51,499 nt of DNA from a bacterium OM1 bin76 (GTDB taxonomy: Bacteria > Actinomycetota > Acidimicrobiia > Spongiisociales > ZC4RG35). A program made the position numbers and the translations under genes. The stretch is taken from assembly GCA_002238785.1 (NCBI GenBank), contig MPNA01000022.1, forward strand, positions 1 to 51,499. The letters run 5' to 3'. Of this stretch, positions 17,601 through 25,301 are shown piece by piece. Position 1 is the first letter of the stretch, and each line of letters begins with the position of its first letter. The notes beneath the pieces are model-generated. The model saw only the letters and a list, made by a program, of their open reading frames with translations, searched no databases and was not told the DNA's origin.

Positions 17601-17877
17601 CATGGTAGGTGTTGACCTGTACCTGCCGGAGGGGATCTCCGGCGCCGGAAAGAACCTGTTGGATCCGATGAGATAGTTCTTGAGCCGCCTTGTTGGTGAA
17701 TGTGAGTCCCAAAGCCTGCTCCGGTTCTATTCCTGCTGTCTTCACCATTCGAGCGATCCGGTAGGAGACGGTGGTGGTCTTGCCCGTACCGGCGCCTGCG
17801 GAGACTCGGAGAGGCCGGAGGGGATAATCCACCACTGCCTGTTGCTCGGGTGATAGCGTGATGACCGGGGCGCTCAC
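14653..17877 (-). CDS. adnB: AdnB-like ATP-dependent helicase-nuclease subunit
   Basis: In mycobacteria AdnA and AdnB form a dimeric motor-nuclease that resects double-strand breaks. This 1074-residue protein has a UvrD-type motor: Walker A AGAGTGKT at residues 27-34, ADEYQDT (motif II), VVGDSDQTLYEWRGA (motif III), VTLLTVHKAKGLEW (motif V) and YVAATRAKEEL (motif VI). The C-terminal PD-(D/E)XK nuclease has GRIDAVYRSKTGAWEIVDFKSG and a cysteine set (AQCPKKYF plus CQRCDFFNVC) suited to an iron-sulfur cluster. The GTG at 17877 overlaps the adnA stop as GTGA, so the two are coupled. A longer reading from 17943 is less likely. Assignment as AdnB rather than AdnA follows from the fully canonical motor motifs and gene order. 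Confidence 0.88.
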   Translation of the reverse strand: MSAPVITLSPEQQAVVDYPLRPLRVSAGAGTGKTTTVSYRIARMVKTAGIEPEQALGLTFTNKAAQELSHRIQQVLSGAGDPLRQVQVNTYHGFCSQIVDEFGALLGIERNLSIIGPAQTRQIVKQVIRETLLPGLDNTDFFYLPGALIRFCSSLADHLVDPDRVDETMLRIDLPHLNATDFRLKRDFNAYQRLLNAHHKRPGMVEAARRYQEHKHRLGVVDYGDLIVHAYRILEEEPQIAARISDRYRAVVADEYQDTNAAQRVILQRLFGKGFPLTVVGDSDQTLYEWRGASLHNFRNFPTHFPTEEGEPAETLPLTLNRRSGRKIIRFANTVKENIGSDTKDLVALPEAIPAKVTALWHPTFLDEAAWIAEQLSERHRDGREWRDMAVLFRKTKDITGVYQQLIAQDIPVEVANLGGLLTVPEVVEVHSWLRIAGRFDDREAAARLLSGSRYRLGLGDIRFLSRFAYRRPDGKPRALLDSLEDSRFWLALPDRLEAPFRQFQKEYRDILAACQGVSAAEACRKILERTGTWADVESIPGNHRLSVRLNLYRFLDLAESWSPMEGPSTVDGFLDYLEALAEEPSEEVDTARLSDEDAVTLLTVHKAKGLEWPVVFVPAIYYQNFPSQAVGGFDNPYFKAETVPWNWRLDPPEHVGITTGMDPSQIAQFLADQQESVRAAHQSQEWRIAYVAATRAKEELVLSGAHWYGYPEPTVRPKLPHQSAFFKAAWLDSQQEPVADADGALENAYPPGDRPSSFAAPPQTVDPPDPGFEEGWAGGIRHALADPESPAERARARGVEEEYQAALEEYEGMLFRLPDPEPPHDRPVIATSATDLVNYAQCPKKYFWTRVEPLPRRYSYVTRRGTRIHRQIELHHRGKVPLLEPDDEAVDLAEDDRPVASESGPGPFEVFLESRFANMETQWLEKAFNLRLSHDFLVRGRIDAVYRSKTGAWEIVDFKSGQPPADDPHSARLAQMQVYALAVCEAPELGPAPSGLSVTIAYLGGGQLQQSPHTESVDQDWLASARQRLEEMARSICNEQWDPTPSPECQRCDFFNVCPEGRDFISSIRKGTR

Positions 17878-20800
17878 GATGTGAAGGCCTCCTTTCCCTC
17901 CGGCCAGGCCGGGCACAGGGATCGAACCGAACACCGTCCGCATTCCTGGGACGGTTTAGGCGGCCACGGGGCGAGTTCGGCCGATTCGTATACGATGGCT
18001 TGGGCAATCTCGTCCAGCCTTTTCACCACCTCTTCCAGATTGGCCGGGTCGAAGGAACGCTTCCAGGAACCCTTCTCACAAAGGGGATGCCAGAATTCCG
18101 CGGCGGAGACCCTGTTGTCAGGATCAGATCGAAAAAGGGCCCACATGTAGAACCCCAACTGCAAGGCAACGCCGGCGTCTCGGTGAGTCATCGGGTTCTT
18201 GGAAGTCTTGTAATCGACCACTCTCAGGGTGCCGTTTCCCATCCGGTCGACTCGATCGATCCGGCCTCGCCAGGTGACTCCGTTCAGTTCCGTCTCCACT
18301 TTGTCCTCGAATCTGACGGCTTCACCCCTTTCTGCCTGCCAGCGTTCCTCCAAGAGGCCGAGGAGTTTGGCTCCCCGGTCCCGCCACGCCTGGTTGAGCA
18401 CCGGCGTGCCGAAATCCAATGCGGCTAGTCCCGCGTCTAGTTCTTCCAACGCCCGTGGCAGGTCAAGACCTCTTTCTCCTCGCCTCAGGGAGTCTTCCCC
18501 GCACCTTTGAAGGACTTGATGAATCAACAGGCCGAATCGGATGTAGGGGTTCTCATCGGGCGGACGGATGCGCAGTCGCCTCTCCAGGGCGAATTGCCGG
18601 GGACACTTCTGATAGGCCTCAGCCTGAGAGGCCGACATGATGTGGTCGGCGTCGATCAACCCCAAGTCGTTTCCGGGTGGACGCAACCCGGCGAAGGCGT
18701 GGGGATTCCACAGATCAGCACGAGTCGGATTCGCCATCACCGCGGTAGCTGCCAAGCGGCGGGGGAGGGCTGTTCGGATGTCCTTCTGGGTGCGCCGGAG
18801 AAAGCTCTCGGTTTCCAGTCGTCCTACTGGTGAGGAAGGCGGTTGAGGTTCGGGATGGCCCAATTCGAAGCCTGGGCCCTCAGCCAACTGGACCATGAAC
18901 CTGCTGACGGTGCGGCGCATCTCGTTCAGGTCGGGGGCCGTGGCGGTCCACACCACCCGCCGACTGGCTCGCGTCATGGCTATGTAGGCCAGATTCCGCT
19001 CCTCCTCCAGACGTGTGTTGAGAAGATGCAGGTAATCCGTGTGAGGCTGAGAAAGGAGTTGTCCTTCCAGCAGGGACCGGAAGGGCCTGGTATCAGGGAA
19101 GATTCCCTCCGTTGCGTTGCATATGAACACCACCTCGAATTGACGTCCCTTGGCTTGGTGAATGGTGCCGACCACCACCCGTCCATCCGCCGAGGTGTGG
19201 GGTGACAGCAGGGGAGAAGCCTCCAGATCACCCTCCACAGTCAACTTCCGGTAATCGAGCAGGGAGGAGGCGGGGGAACGCTCGGCAAGCCTGCCCAGGG
19301 TTTGAGCGAAAGAAAACAGGGCGGATCGATTGTCGGCAGGCTGGTCGGGGCCGGCAAGGCGATGGAAATGGGGGACCTGGCTCCACAGCTTCCAGAACCC
19401 GTTGGTGGCCGGCGGCCTCTCCGCCCAGGAGGGGTCCTTCAACAAGAGAGAGACCGGCCGCGCCTGCGGGAGTTCCTCTTCCAGGATCTGCGACCAGGTT
19501 TGGCCCCGGCGGTGGCGTTCTGCTCGCAGATGGCGAGCCTGTCCCTGCGTCAGGGAGAACAGGGGGCCCAGCAGCACTCCTTCCAACATCCGATCGAGGT
19601 CTGCCCTGGCCTGGGGTGAAGGATCCCGGTCCCGGTCGGCCACCGCCGCCCTTGCCAGGTCCAGCACCAGGCGGACCGCGGGTTGGTCGATCAATCGGGC
19701 GCCCGGGCGAGTGTGGGGAATTCCCGCCCGATCCAAAGCCCGGGAAAGACTGCCCAGGGGACTTGCGGTTCGGGTGAGGATTGCGATCTGTGAGTGGGGT
19801 AGTTGCTCGGTGAGGTGGAGGCGTTTAATCTCCGAGGCGATCCAGTCGTTCTCGGCCATTTCCTGATCGAAGACGTAAAGCTCCACCCTTCCCGGGTGGG
19901 GGGCAGGTTCTGGCATGGCGGTCACCTCACCGGAGAGCAACTCCCCGGCGGAGGACAGCACTTCTCGGGGGACCCGGTGGCTGGTCTTGAGTCTGAACAC
20001 CTCCACGGACCGCCTTCCGACTTTGCCGAAGGTCTCGGGGAAGGCGCTCACCGAGGCCCGCTCGGCGCCCCGGAAGGAGAAGGAGGTTTGTTGGGGATCG
20101 GCCACCGCGGTGAGATGGACTCCTCCTGCAACCATCTTTGTAAGGATCTCCACCTGAACCAAGGTGGCTTCCTGGTATTCGTCCACCAGCACATATGGGA
20201 ACCGAGCCACCGAGCGGCCAAGGATGTCCGGGTTGCCCAGGGCATGGTTGGTCCGCAGCAGTAGACCGGTGTAGTCGATTTTCTGCTCTTCGGTGAGTCT
20301 GCGCAGATAGCGTCGATAGAAACCGGGCAGCCCCGCCCAGGCCGGTCTATCGATGGCACGGACCTCCAATTCCTCTGGACTGATGCGCTGCTCTCCGCAC
20401 CGCAGCATGAAGTCGGCCAGTTCTTGGGCCAGGGTCCGGGTGCCGAGCATTCGTCGATAGATCAGGGGCCAGTCGTCAGGGCGTTCGTCGGCGAGGACTT
20501 CTCGGACCACCTGGATTTGCTCCGGGGTGGTGAGCAGCATGGGAGGTTGGGGGGTTCCGAAGAGTTCTTGGGAGTTCTCCTCGACCAGCGTCCGAGCGAA
20601 GGCGTAAAAGGTGCCCACCGAAAGCTCACCGAAGGACCGGCGGGCTGCGGCGGTGATGCGTTCCCGCAAATCAGCGGCGGTCTCCCTGGAGAATGACAAT
20701 GCCAGCACCGCATCGGACAAGGCGACCTGCGAGTTGATCAAGTGAGCGGCCCGACGCGCCAGGAGTTCAGTCTTCCCGGTCCCCGGCCCGCCGATGATCA

Positions 20801-20891
20801 GTTGGGTTCCTTCTGACTGGATGACAAGGTCATCCCACTGGGAGGAGGAGACCGTCTTACTCCTCAGCGGTTCCACCGCAGCACCCTTCAC
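17874..20891 (-). CDS. adnA: AdnA-like helicase-nuclease subunit
   Basis: The 1005-residue partner of AdnB. Walker A is GGPGTGKT (34-41); motif II is DEYQEA (237-242) instead of DEYQDT; motif VI is YIAMTRASRRVV. The C-terminal nuclease shows RGRIDRVDR, VVDYKTSK at 891-898 and an iron-sulfur-type cluster with C984, C987 and C993 plus QKCPRQF further upstream. Both halves of the dimer thus keep motor and nuclease modules, as in mycobacterial AdnAB. The enzyme should unwind and degrade DNA ends in place of RecBCD or AddAB. The start is GTG at 20891; no clear ribosome site is seen. The order adnA then adnB on one strand matches mycobacteria. Confidence 0.87.
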   Translation of the reverse strand: MKGAAVEPLRSKTVSSSQWDDLVIQSEGTQLIIGGPGTGKTELLARRAAHLINSQVALSDAVLALSFSRETAADLRERITAAARRSFGELSVGTFYAFARTLVEENSQELFGTPQPPMLLTTPEQIQVVREVLADERPDDWPLIYRRMLGTRTLAQELADFMLRCGEQRISPEELEVRAIDRPAWAGLPGFYRRYLRRLTEEQKIDYTGLLLRTNHALGNPDILGRSVARFPYVLVDEYQEATLVQVEILTKMVAGGVHLTAVADPQQTSFSFRGAERASVSAFPETFGKVGRRSVEVFRLKTSHRVPREVLSSAGELLSGEVTAMPEPAPHPGRVELYVFDQEMAENDWIASEIKRLHLTEQLPHSQIAILTRTASPLGSLSRALDRAGIPHTRPGARLIDQPAVRLVLDLARAAVADRDRDPSPQARADLDRMLEGVLLGPLFSLTQGQARHLRAERHRRGQTWSQILEEELPQARPVSLLLKDPSWAERPPATNGFWKLWSQVPHFHRLAGPDQPADNRSALFSFAQTLGRLAERSPASSLLDYRKLTVEGDLEASPLLSPHTSADGRVVVGTIHQAKGRQFEVVFICNATEGIFPDTRPFRSLLEGQLLSQPHTDYLHLLNTRLEEERNLAYIAMTRASRRVVWTATAPDLNEMRRTVSRFMVQLAEGPGFELGHPEPQPPSSPVGRLETESFLRRTQKDIRTALPRRLAATAVMANPTRADLWNPHAFAGLRPPGNDLGLIDADHIMSASQAEAYQKCPRQFALERRLRIRPPDENPYIRFGLLIHQVLQRCGEDSLRRGERGLDLPRALEELDAGLAALDFGTPVLNQAWRDRGAKLLGLLEERWQAERGEAVRFEDKVETELNGVTWRGRIDRVDRMGNGTLRVVDYKTSKNPMTHRDAGVALQLGFYMWALFRSDPDNRVSAAEFWHPLCEKGSWKRSFDPANLEEVVKRLDEIAQAIVYESAELAPWPPKPSQECGRCSVRSLCPAWPEGKEAFTS

Positions 20892-20921
20892 AGAGGGGAT
20901 TTCACCAGGCCGGGGAAGGGA

Positions 20922-21086
20922 TCAGGCGGCGACATGCAGATCCGCAGGCTGGCAGACCGAGCAGGCATGGGTCGACTGATTCTCGATCAGTTCGATTGTG
21001 ACACCCGCCTCGGCCATCCATTCCATGATCTTGAGGCAGTCGGACGGATCGGTTTCGACGTTGTGGCGATTCATTTGGCTTTCCAT
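20922..21086 (-). CDS. Small protein of unknown function with a CxxC motif
   Basis: A 54-residue product starting MESQMNRHNVETD, with a predicted helix (LKIMEWMAEAGV), a short strand and a CSVC motif near the C terminus. I do not recognise it. Support for it being real is the start context: TAGGCT (21099-21094), a TANNNT -10 box, lies exactly 7 bases before the ATG, as for a leaderless message. The gene sits 30 bases upstream of adnA on the same strand and may be cotranscribed with it. A longer reading to 21203 would overlap the neighbouring gene and looks non-coding. Confidence 0.6.
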   Translation of the reverse strand: MESQMNRHNVETDPSDCLKIMEWMAEAGVTIELIENQSTHACSVCQPADLHVAA

Positions 21087-21093
21087 GGGTATA

Positions 21094-21099
21094 AGCCTA
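21094..21099 (-). promoter_or_regulatory. -10 box for the small CxxC protein and possibly adnA-adnB
   Basis: TAGGCT on the minus strand, 7 bases before ATG 21086. If adnA and adnB are cotranscribed, this would be the promoter of the resection operon. Confidence 0.4.
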
Positions 21100-21118
21100 T
21101 GAGGGGGGTGTGACACTT

Positions 21119-22057
21119 TTACTTGGAGTCTGTGGGAGACTGCCCCGTGGCCGGCGGGTCGGCCCAGGCGGGGCAGATGGGCTGGTAGGAACACCAATCG
21201 CACAGGCGGGACTTTCTGGGAGGAAATATGTCGGTGGTGATGGCCCGATCAATAGCCCGCCTGAGGGCCAGAAGCTGCCTTTTGACTCCTCGCAACTGCC
21301 CCTCGGACACCGCCAGGCTGTAGGCCTCCGAGTTGCCAAGGTATAGCAGGCGGATGTAGGCAGGAGTCCTTCCCGCCTCCTCCCCGACCATCAGGGCATA
21401 GACCTTCAGGGCAAAGAAGCTCGAGTCGGCGAATCGGAGCGGAGGGGCCTTGCCCGTCTTGTAGTCGGTGATCACCAACCCTCCATCGGGTCCGGAATCG
21501 AGCCTGTCGATTATGCCCCGCACTTCCAACGGTCCGCGGTCGTCCCTCTTGGAGTCGTCGGCGATCAGCAGTGTGATGAGTTTCTCTCTCTCCACAGGCT
21601 CTATCTCACGTGGATCCTCCACCTGAAAGTAGCGCTCGGCCACTTTCCGGCTCGCCCGCAAGTACTTGTCTTGACCATCGCTGTCCCCGGCGAAGATTTC
21701 CTGGTATTCGTCGGAGTCCAGGGTCTCCTCCCAGGCGCCTTCCAGCAGTGCGAGGAGTTGATCGGGATGACGATCGGTAGCGGGGAGGTCGAATAGCCTC
21801 TCCAAGGCCAAGTGAATGGCAGTCCCTCGCGCCTGGGCCGGGGTGGGTACCGATGGGATCTTTTGGATGTGTCGGAATTTGTAAAGCCGTGGACAGGTCT
21901 TGAAGTCGGAAGCCCTGCTGGGTGAGAGGTTCGCCAGTGGCTCGCCGGCTTCCGGAGAAGGTGCGGTTGCTTCCCCAGGCTCAAGGGGCAGCTTGGTAGT
22001 TGGAGAAGGCTCAGCCGGGTTGAGTCTGTCTGAAAACGCGGTTGGGACCGAAACCAT
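21119..22057 (-). CDS. RecB family exonuclease (PD-(D/E)XK, Fe-S type)
   Basis: The 312-residue protein is a stand-alone RecB-like nuclease: SPSRASDFKTCPRLYKFRHI at the start of the domain, ARGTAIHLALERLFDLP, REIEPVEREK, EVRGIIDRLDSG, VITDYKTGKAP (catalytic), and a terminal CDWCSYQPICPAW. The four cysteines can bind an iron-sulfur cluster as in AddB and Cas4. Actinobacteria commonly carry one such gene; its exact role is not settled. The start at 22057 (MVSVPTAF) is supported by a TATGAT -10 box 9 bases upstream; earlier in-frame codons overlap the alaS region. It is divergent from alaS. Confidence 0.88.
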   Translation of the reverse strand: MVSVPTAFSDRLNPAEPSPTTKLPLEPGEATAPSPEAGEPLANLSPSRASDFKTCPRLYKFRHIQKIPSVPTPAQARGTAIHLALERLFDLPATDRHPDQLLALLEGAWEETLDSDEYQEIFAGDSDGQDKYLRASRKVAERYFQVEDPREIEPVEREKLITLLIADDSKRDDRGPLEVRGIIDRLDSGPDGGLVITDYKTGKAPPLRFADSSFFALKVYALMVGEEAGRTPAYIRLLYLGNSEAYSLAVSEGQLRGVKRQLLALRRAIDRAITTDIFPPRKSRLCDWCSYQPICPAWADPPATGQSPTDSK

Positions 22058-22066
22058 CAAACGCCG

Positions 22067-22072
22067 ATCATA
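22067..22072 (-). promoter_or_regulatory. -10 box of the RecB-family exonuclease
   Basis: TATGAT on the minus strand, five of six matches to the TATAAT consensus, 9 bases before ATG 22057. The message would have a leader of only 2-3 bases. I see no good -35 box 17-18 bases upstream. Confidence 0.45.
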
Positions 22073-22237
22073 AGAGAACGCTGTGACGTTTTCCGGTCTC
22101 TTGCAGCAGATTCGGAGTTTGCCGCGAAAAAACCGCGTCAAGGTGCAAAGGGAGACTCGGACCGATCCCATACCCGGTAGGGGAATATCGCCAACATTGC
22201 TACCCTGATCTGCGACACACCAAGCGGGGCGACAAAC

Positions 22238-24862
22238 ATGGAAAGCAGCCGGGTCCGCAAGACTTTTCTGGACTTTTTTGCCGAACGCGGCCACACTGTA
22301 CGTCCTTCTGCTTCACTGATCCCCGTCGACCCCACCCTGCTGGTTACCAACGCCGGCATGGTCCCATTCAAGCCCTACTTTCTGGGAGAGGAGACACCGC
22401 CGTACAAGAGGGCGGCGAGCGTACAAAAGTGCGTTCGGACCATTGACATTGACATAATCGGCACAACCGCCCGCCACACCTCGTTCTTCGAGATGATGGG
22501 CAATTTCAGCTTCGGGGACTATTTCAAGCGGGATGCCATCCGTTGGTCCTACGAACTGGTCACCGAGGGCTACGGGCTCGATCCCGATCGGTTGTGGTTC
22601 ACCGTCTACGAAACCGACGACGAGGCTGCCGAGTTGTGGGTTTCGGAGGTGGGGGTGCCCCATGACCGGGTGCAGCGCGGGGGCAAGGACAATTTCTGGC
22701 AGATGGGCGTGCCCGGGCCTTGCGGTCCGTGCTCGGAGATCTTCTATGACCGCGGTCCCGAATACGGAGAGGAAGGAGGGCCGATCGGAGGAGGGGAAAG
22801 CCGCTACGTTGAGTTGTGGAACCTGGTTTTCATGCAGAATATCCAGGACCGGCCCTTCGAGGTAGTGGGGGATCTTCCCCAAAAGGGGGTGGACACCGGA
22901 ATGGGCCTGGAAAGAACAGCCATGATCCTCCAGGGGGTGTCGAGCGCTTTCGAAACTGATGTGATGCGCCCGGTGCTGGAGGCTGGTTCCTCCATTTGCG
23001 GGGTCCCCTATGGGCACAGCCCAGTCTCCGACATCTCGCTTCGCATCCTGGCCGATCACGGCCGGGCGATGACCGTGCTGATATCAGATGGTGTGGTGCC
23101 ATCCAACGAGGGAAGGGGCTATGTGCTGCGACGCCTGATCCGCCGGGCGGTGCGGCATGGATGGCTTCTGGGGTACGAGGGACTGCTGATGCCCCGGCTG
23201 GCTTCGGCAACGGTTGCGGCGCTTGGCGACGCTTATCCCGAAGTGGTCGATCAATATGACCTGGTATTGAAGGTGGTCTCCCAGGAGGAGTATCGATTCC
23301 TGCGCACTCTTGAGTCGGGCCATTCCATTCTCCAGGGAGAGATGGCCAGTCTTGGTGAGGGAGAGAGCCTCTCCGGAGAGGTGGCGTTCCGGCTCCACGA
23401 CACCTACGGATTCCCCTTTGAATTGATCATGGAGATCTCCGAGGAGAGGGAGGTAGGAGTGGACAAGGGCGGCTTCGACCGGTTGATGGAGAAACAACGG
23501 GAACGGGCCAGGAGGGCATGGAAGGGCGGTCAGGAGTCTGCCGCAGCCGACCTCTACAGGGGATTGCTGGACGATATTGGAACGTGTGAGTTCATCGGCT
23601 ACGACCATGAGGCAGGGAGGGCGCAGGTCCTGGCCATCCTCCGGGAAGGGGAGCAGGTGTCCGCGGCCCAGCGAGGGGAACAGGTGGAAGTGTTCCTGGA
23701 TAGAACCCCTTTCTACGCCGAGGCAGGAGGCCAGGTGGGCGACAGCGGGGTAATCGTGAGCAACACGGGTGAGTTGGAGATAGCCGACACTCGCCATCCC
23801 GTGGCGGGCCTGTCCGGGCATCTCGCCCGAGTGACGAGAGGATGGGTGGGGACCGGACAGACGGTCCGAGCGGACATCGACTCCCCTAGAAGGGAAGGCA
23901 TCCGCAAGAGCCACACCGCCACCCATATCCTCCATTGGGCGCTTCGAGAGGGCCTGGGAGACCACGTCCGCCAGGCAGGGTCGCTGGTGACCGACGGACG
24001 GTTGAGATTCGACTTCTCCCACTATTCGGGCTTGGAACACCACGAAATGTTCGAGATAGACCAGTTGGCCAATCAGAGGGTGATTGCAAACAGCAACATC
24101 AACACCACTGTCATGCACATCGACGATGCGCGGGCCTCGGGAGCGCTGGCCTTCTTCGGCGACAAGTATGGAGAGCAGGTGAGGGTGGTGCAGGTAGGAG
24201 ACTTCTCCCGCGAGTTGTGCGGGGGTACTCATGTGCCATCCGCCGGACAGACCGGACCGGTGGTAGTGCTGGGGGAGTCCTCGATCGGCGCCAACCTGCG
24301 CAGGGTCGAGGCCCTCACGGGTCAGACCGCCTACGACCACCTGCTTGAGGTGCGGGATGCCCTGGATCGAACCGGCAAGCAACTGACCGCCCCGTGGGCG
24401 GCGGTTCCCGAGCGGGTGGAAGCACTGGTGAGGCGGGTGAGTGAGCTTGAGGACGAGCTGGAGGAGATGAGATCGGCCCGAAGGGGCGACCTGGCTGCGG
24501 ATCTGGCCGGGGGGGCCCGCAGCTACAACGACTTCAAGCTGGTGGTCTCCGGCCAAGAGGGACTGGACACCAGGCAGCTTCGGCAGTTGGCACTGGGAGT
24601 CAGGGATCGGATCTCTCCGGGAGTGGTGATCGTGGGATCGGTCGCCAAAGGAAAGGGAGCCGTGGTGGGGGCCGTGAGTCCGCGGCTCGTTCAACATGGA
24701 ATGTCGGCCGCAGATGTGGTGGGATCGGCTGCGCGGGTGATGGGCGGGGGGAGTTCCCGGGATCCGGAGTTGTCGCAGGGAGGAGGGCCCAAGGGCCATC
24801 TCCTGGATGAGGCCCTCGAGAGCGCCGGTGCGGCGGCTGCCCGGGCCCTTTCGGAGGTTTGA
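22238..24862 (+). CDS. alaS: Alanyl-tRNA synthetase
   Basis: AlaRS charges tRNA-Ala and edits mischarged serine and glycine. The 874-residue protein has the class II catalytic domain (MESSRVRKTFLDFFAERGH, TNAGMVPFKPYFLG, TARHTSFFEMMGNFSFGDYF, GVDTGMGLER) and the editing domain with all four zinc ligands, HTATH (H559, H563) and CGGTH (C661, H665). The C-terminal oligomerisation domain ends GGGGSSRDPELSQGGG-like. Length is normal. ATG 22238 gives the standard N terminus. It begins a long plus-strand run with overlapping ruvX and mltG. The 180-base upstream spacer holds a possible TACCCT -10 box near 22200 but no T-box or attenuator that I can see. Confidence 0.97.
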   Translation: MESSRVRKTFLDFFAERGHTVRPSASLIPVDPTLLVTNAGMVPFKPYFLGEETPPYKRAASVQKCVRTIDIDIIGTTARHTSFFEMMGNFSFGDYFKRDAIRWSYELVTEGYGLDPDRLWFTVYETDDEAAELWVSEVGVPHDRVQRGGKDNFWQMGVPGPCGPCSEIFYDRGPEYGEEGGPIGGGESRYVELWNLVFMQNIQDRPFEVVGDLPQKGVDTGMGLERTAMILQGVSSAFETDVMRPVLEAGSSICGVPYGHSPVSDISLRILADHGRAMTVLISDGVVPSNEGRGYVLRRLIRRAVRHGWLLGYEGLLMPRLASATVAALGDAYPEVVDQYDLVLKVVSQEEYRFLRTLESGHSILQGEMASLGEGESLSGEVAFRLHDTYGFPFELIMEISEEREVGVDKGGFDRLMEKQRERARRAWKGGQESAAADLYRGLLDDIGTCEFIGYDHEAGRAQVLAILREGEQVSAAQRGEQVEVFLDRTPFYAEAGGQVGDSGVIVSNTGELEIADTRHPVAGLSGHLARVTRGWVGTGQTVRADIDSPRREGIRKSHTATHILHWALREGLGDHVRQAGSLVTDGRLRFDFSHYSGLEHHEMFEIDQLANQRVIANSNINTTVMHIDDARASGALAFFGDKYGEQVRVVQVGDFSRELCGGTHVPSAGQTGPVVVLGESSIGANLRRVEALTGQTAYDHLLEVRDALDRTGKQLTAPWAAVPERVEALVRRVSELEDELEEMRSARRGDLAADLAGGARSYNDFKLVVSGQEGLDTRQLRQLALGVRDRISPGVVIVGSVAKGKGAVVGAVSPRLVQHGMSAADVVGSAARVMGGGSSRDPELSQGGGPKGHLLDEALESAGAAAARALSEV

Positions 24863-25301
24863 GCTGGGACGGGTTCTCGCCGTGGATCCGGGTGAGAGGA
24901 GGGTAGGGGTGGCGCTGTCCGATCCGGGGGGGATAATTGCTCAGCCTTGGTCTGTGATCGACCGGTCAGTCACCGACGTGTTGACCGAGGTCCGCAGGAT
25001 CGTGCAGGACAACCAGGTGGACACCATCGTGGTGGGCCTGCCCGTCAGCCTATCCGGTCGCGAGGGGGCCTCGGCGGCGGCGGCCAGGGAGTTTGCCATC
25101 GAACTGCGGAAAGCCACCGGTGTGGCGGTGGTATTGCATGATGAACGCTATAGCACAGTGGCGGCAGAACGGGTTATGAGAGAAGGCAAGGCCTCGGCTA
25201 GGAAGCGCCGCAACCAGAGGGACAAAGTGGCGGCGGCGATCATTCTGTCCGAATACCTGATGGGACGGCCCCCCGGGGAGACCACGGGCGGGGATCGATG
25301 A
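24807..25301 (+). CDS. ruvX: Holliday junction resolvase-like protein RuvX (YqgF)
   Basis: YqgF/RuvX has an RNase H fold and acts in rRNA processing or junction resolution. The core reads GRVLAVDPGERRVGVALSD, VVGLPVSLSGREG, LHDERYSTVAAERVM and DKVAAAIILSEYL, all conserved. The start is uncertain: ATG 24807 lies inside alaS (56-base overlap) and adds residues not expected in the family. A CTG at 24864, six bases after GGAGG, would give the usual N terminus. The stop overlaps the mltG start as ATGA. The order alaS-ruvX-mltG-aroE is conserved in actinobacteria. Confidence 0.93.
   Translation: MRPSRAPVRRLPGPFRRFELGRVLAVDPGERRVGVALSDPGGIIAQPWSVIDRSVTDVLTEVRRIVQDNQVDTIVVGLPVSLSGREGASAAAAREFAIELRKATGVAVVLHDERYSTVAAERVMREGKASARKRRNQRDKVAAAIILSEYLMGRPPGETTGGDR

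Noticed and set aside
22058-22237. T-box or attenuator upstream of alaS
   Set aside because: No T-box core sequence, no terminator-antiterminator pair and no leader peptide with alanine codons could be seen.
23084-24799. Long minus-strand frame of 571 codons inside alaS
   Set aside because: Antisense shadow of alaS; composition is histidine, glycine and serine rich with no family pattern.
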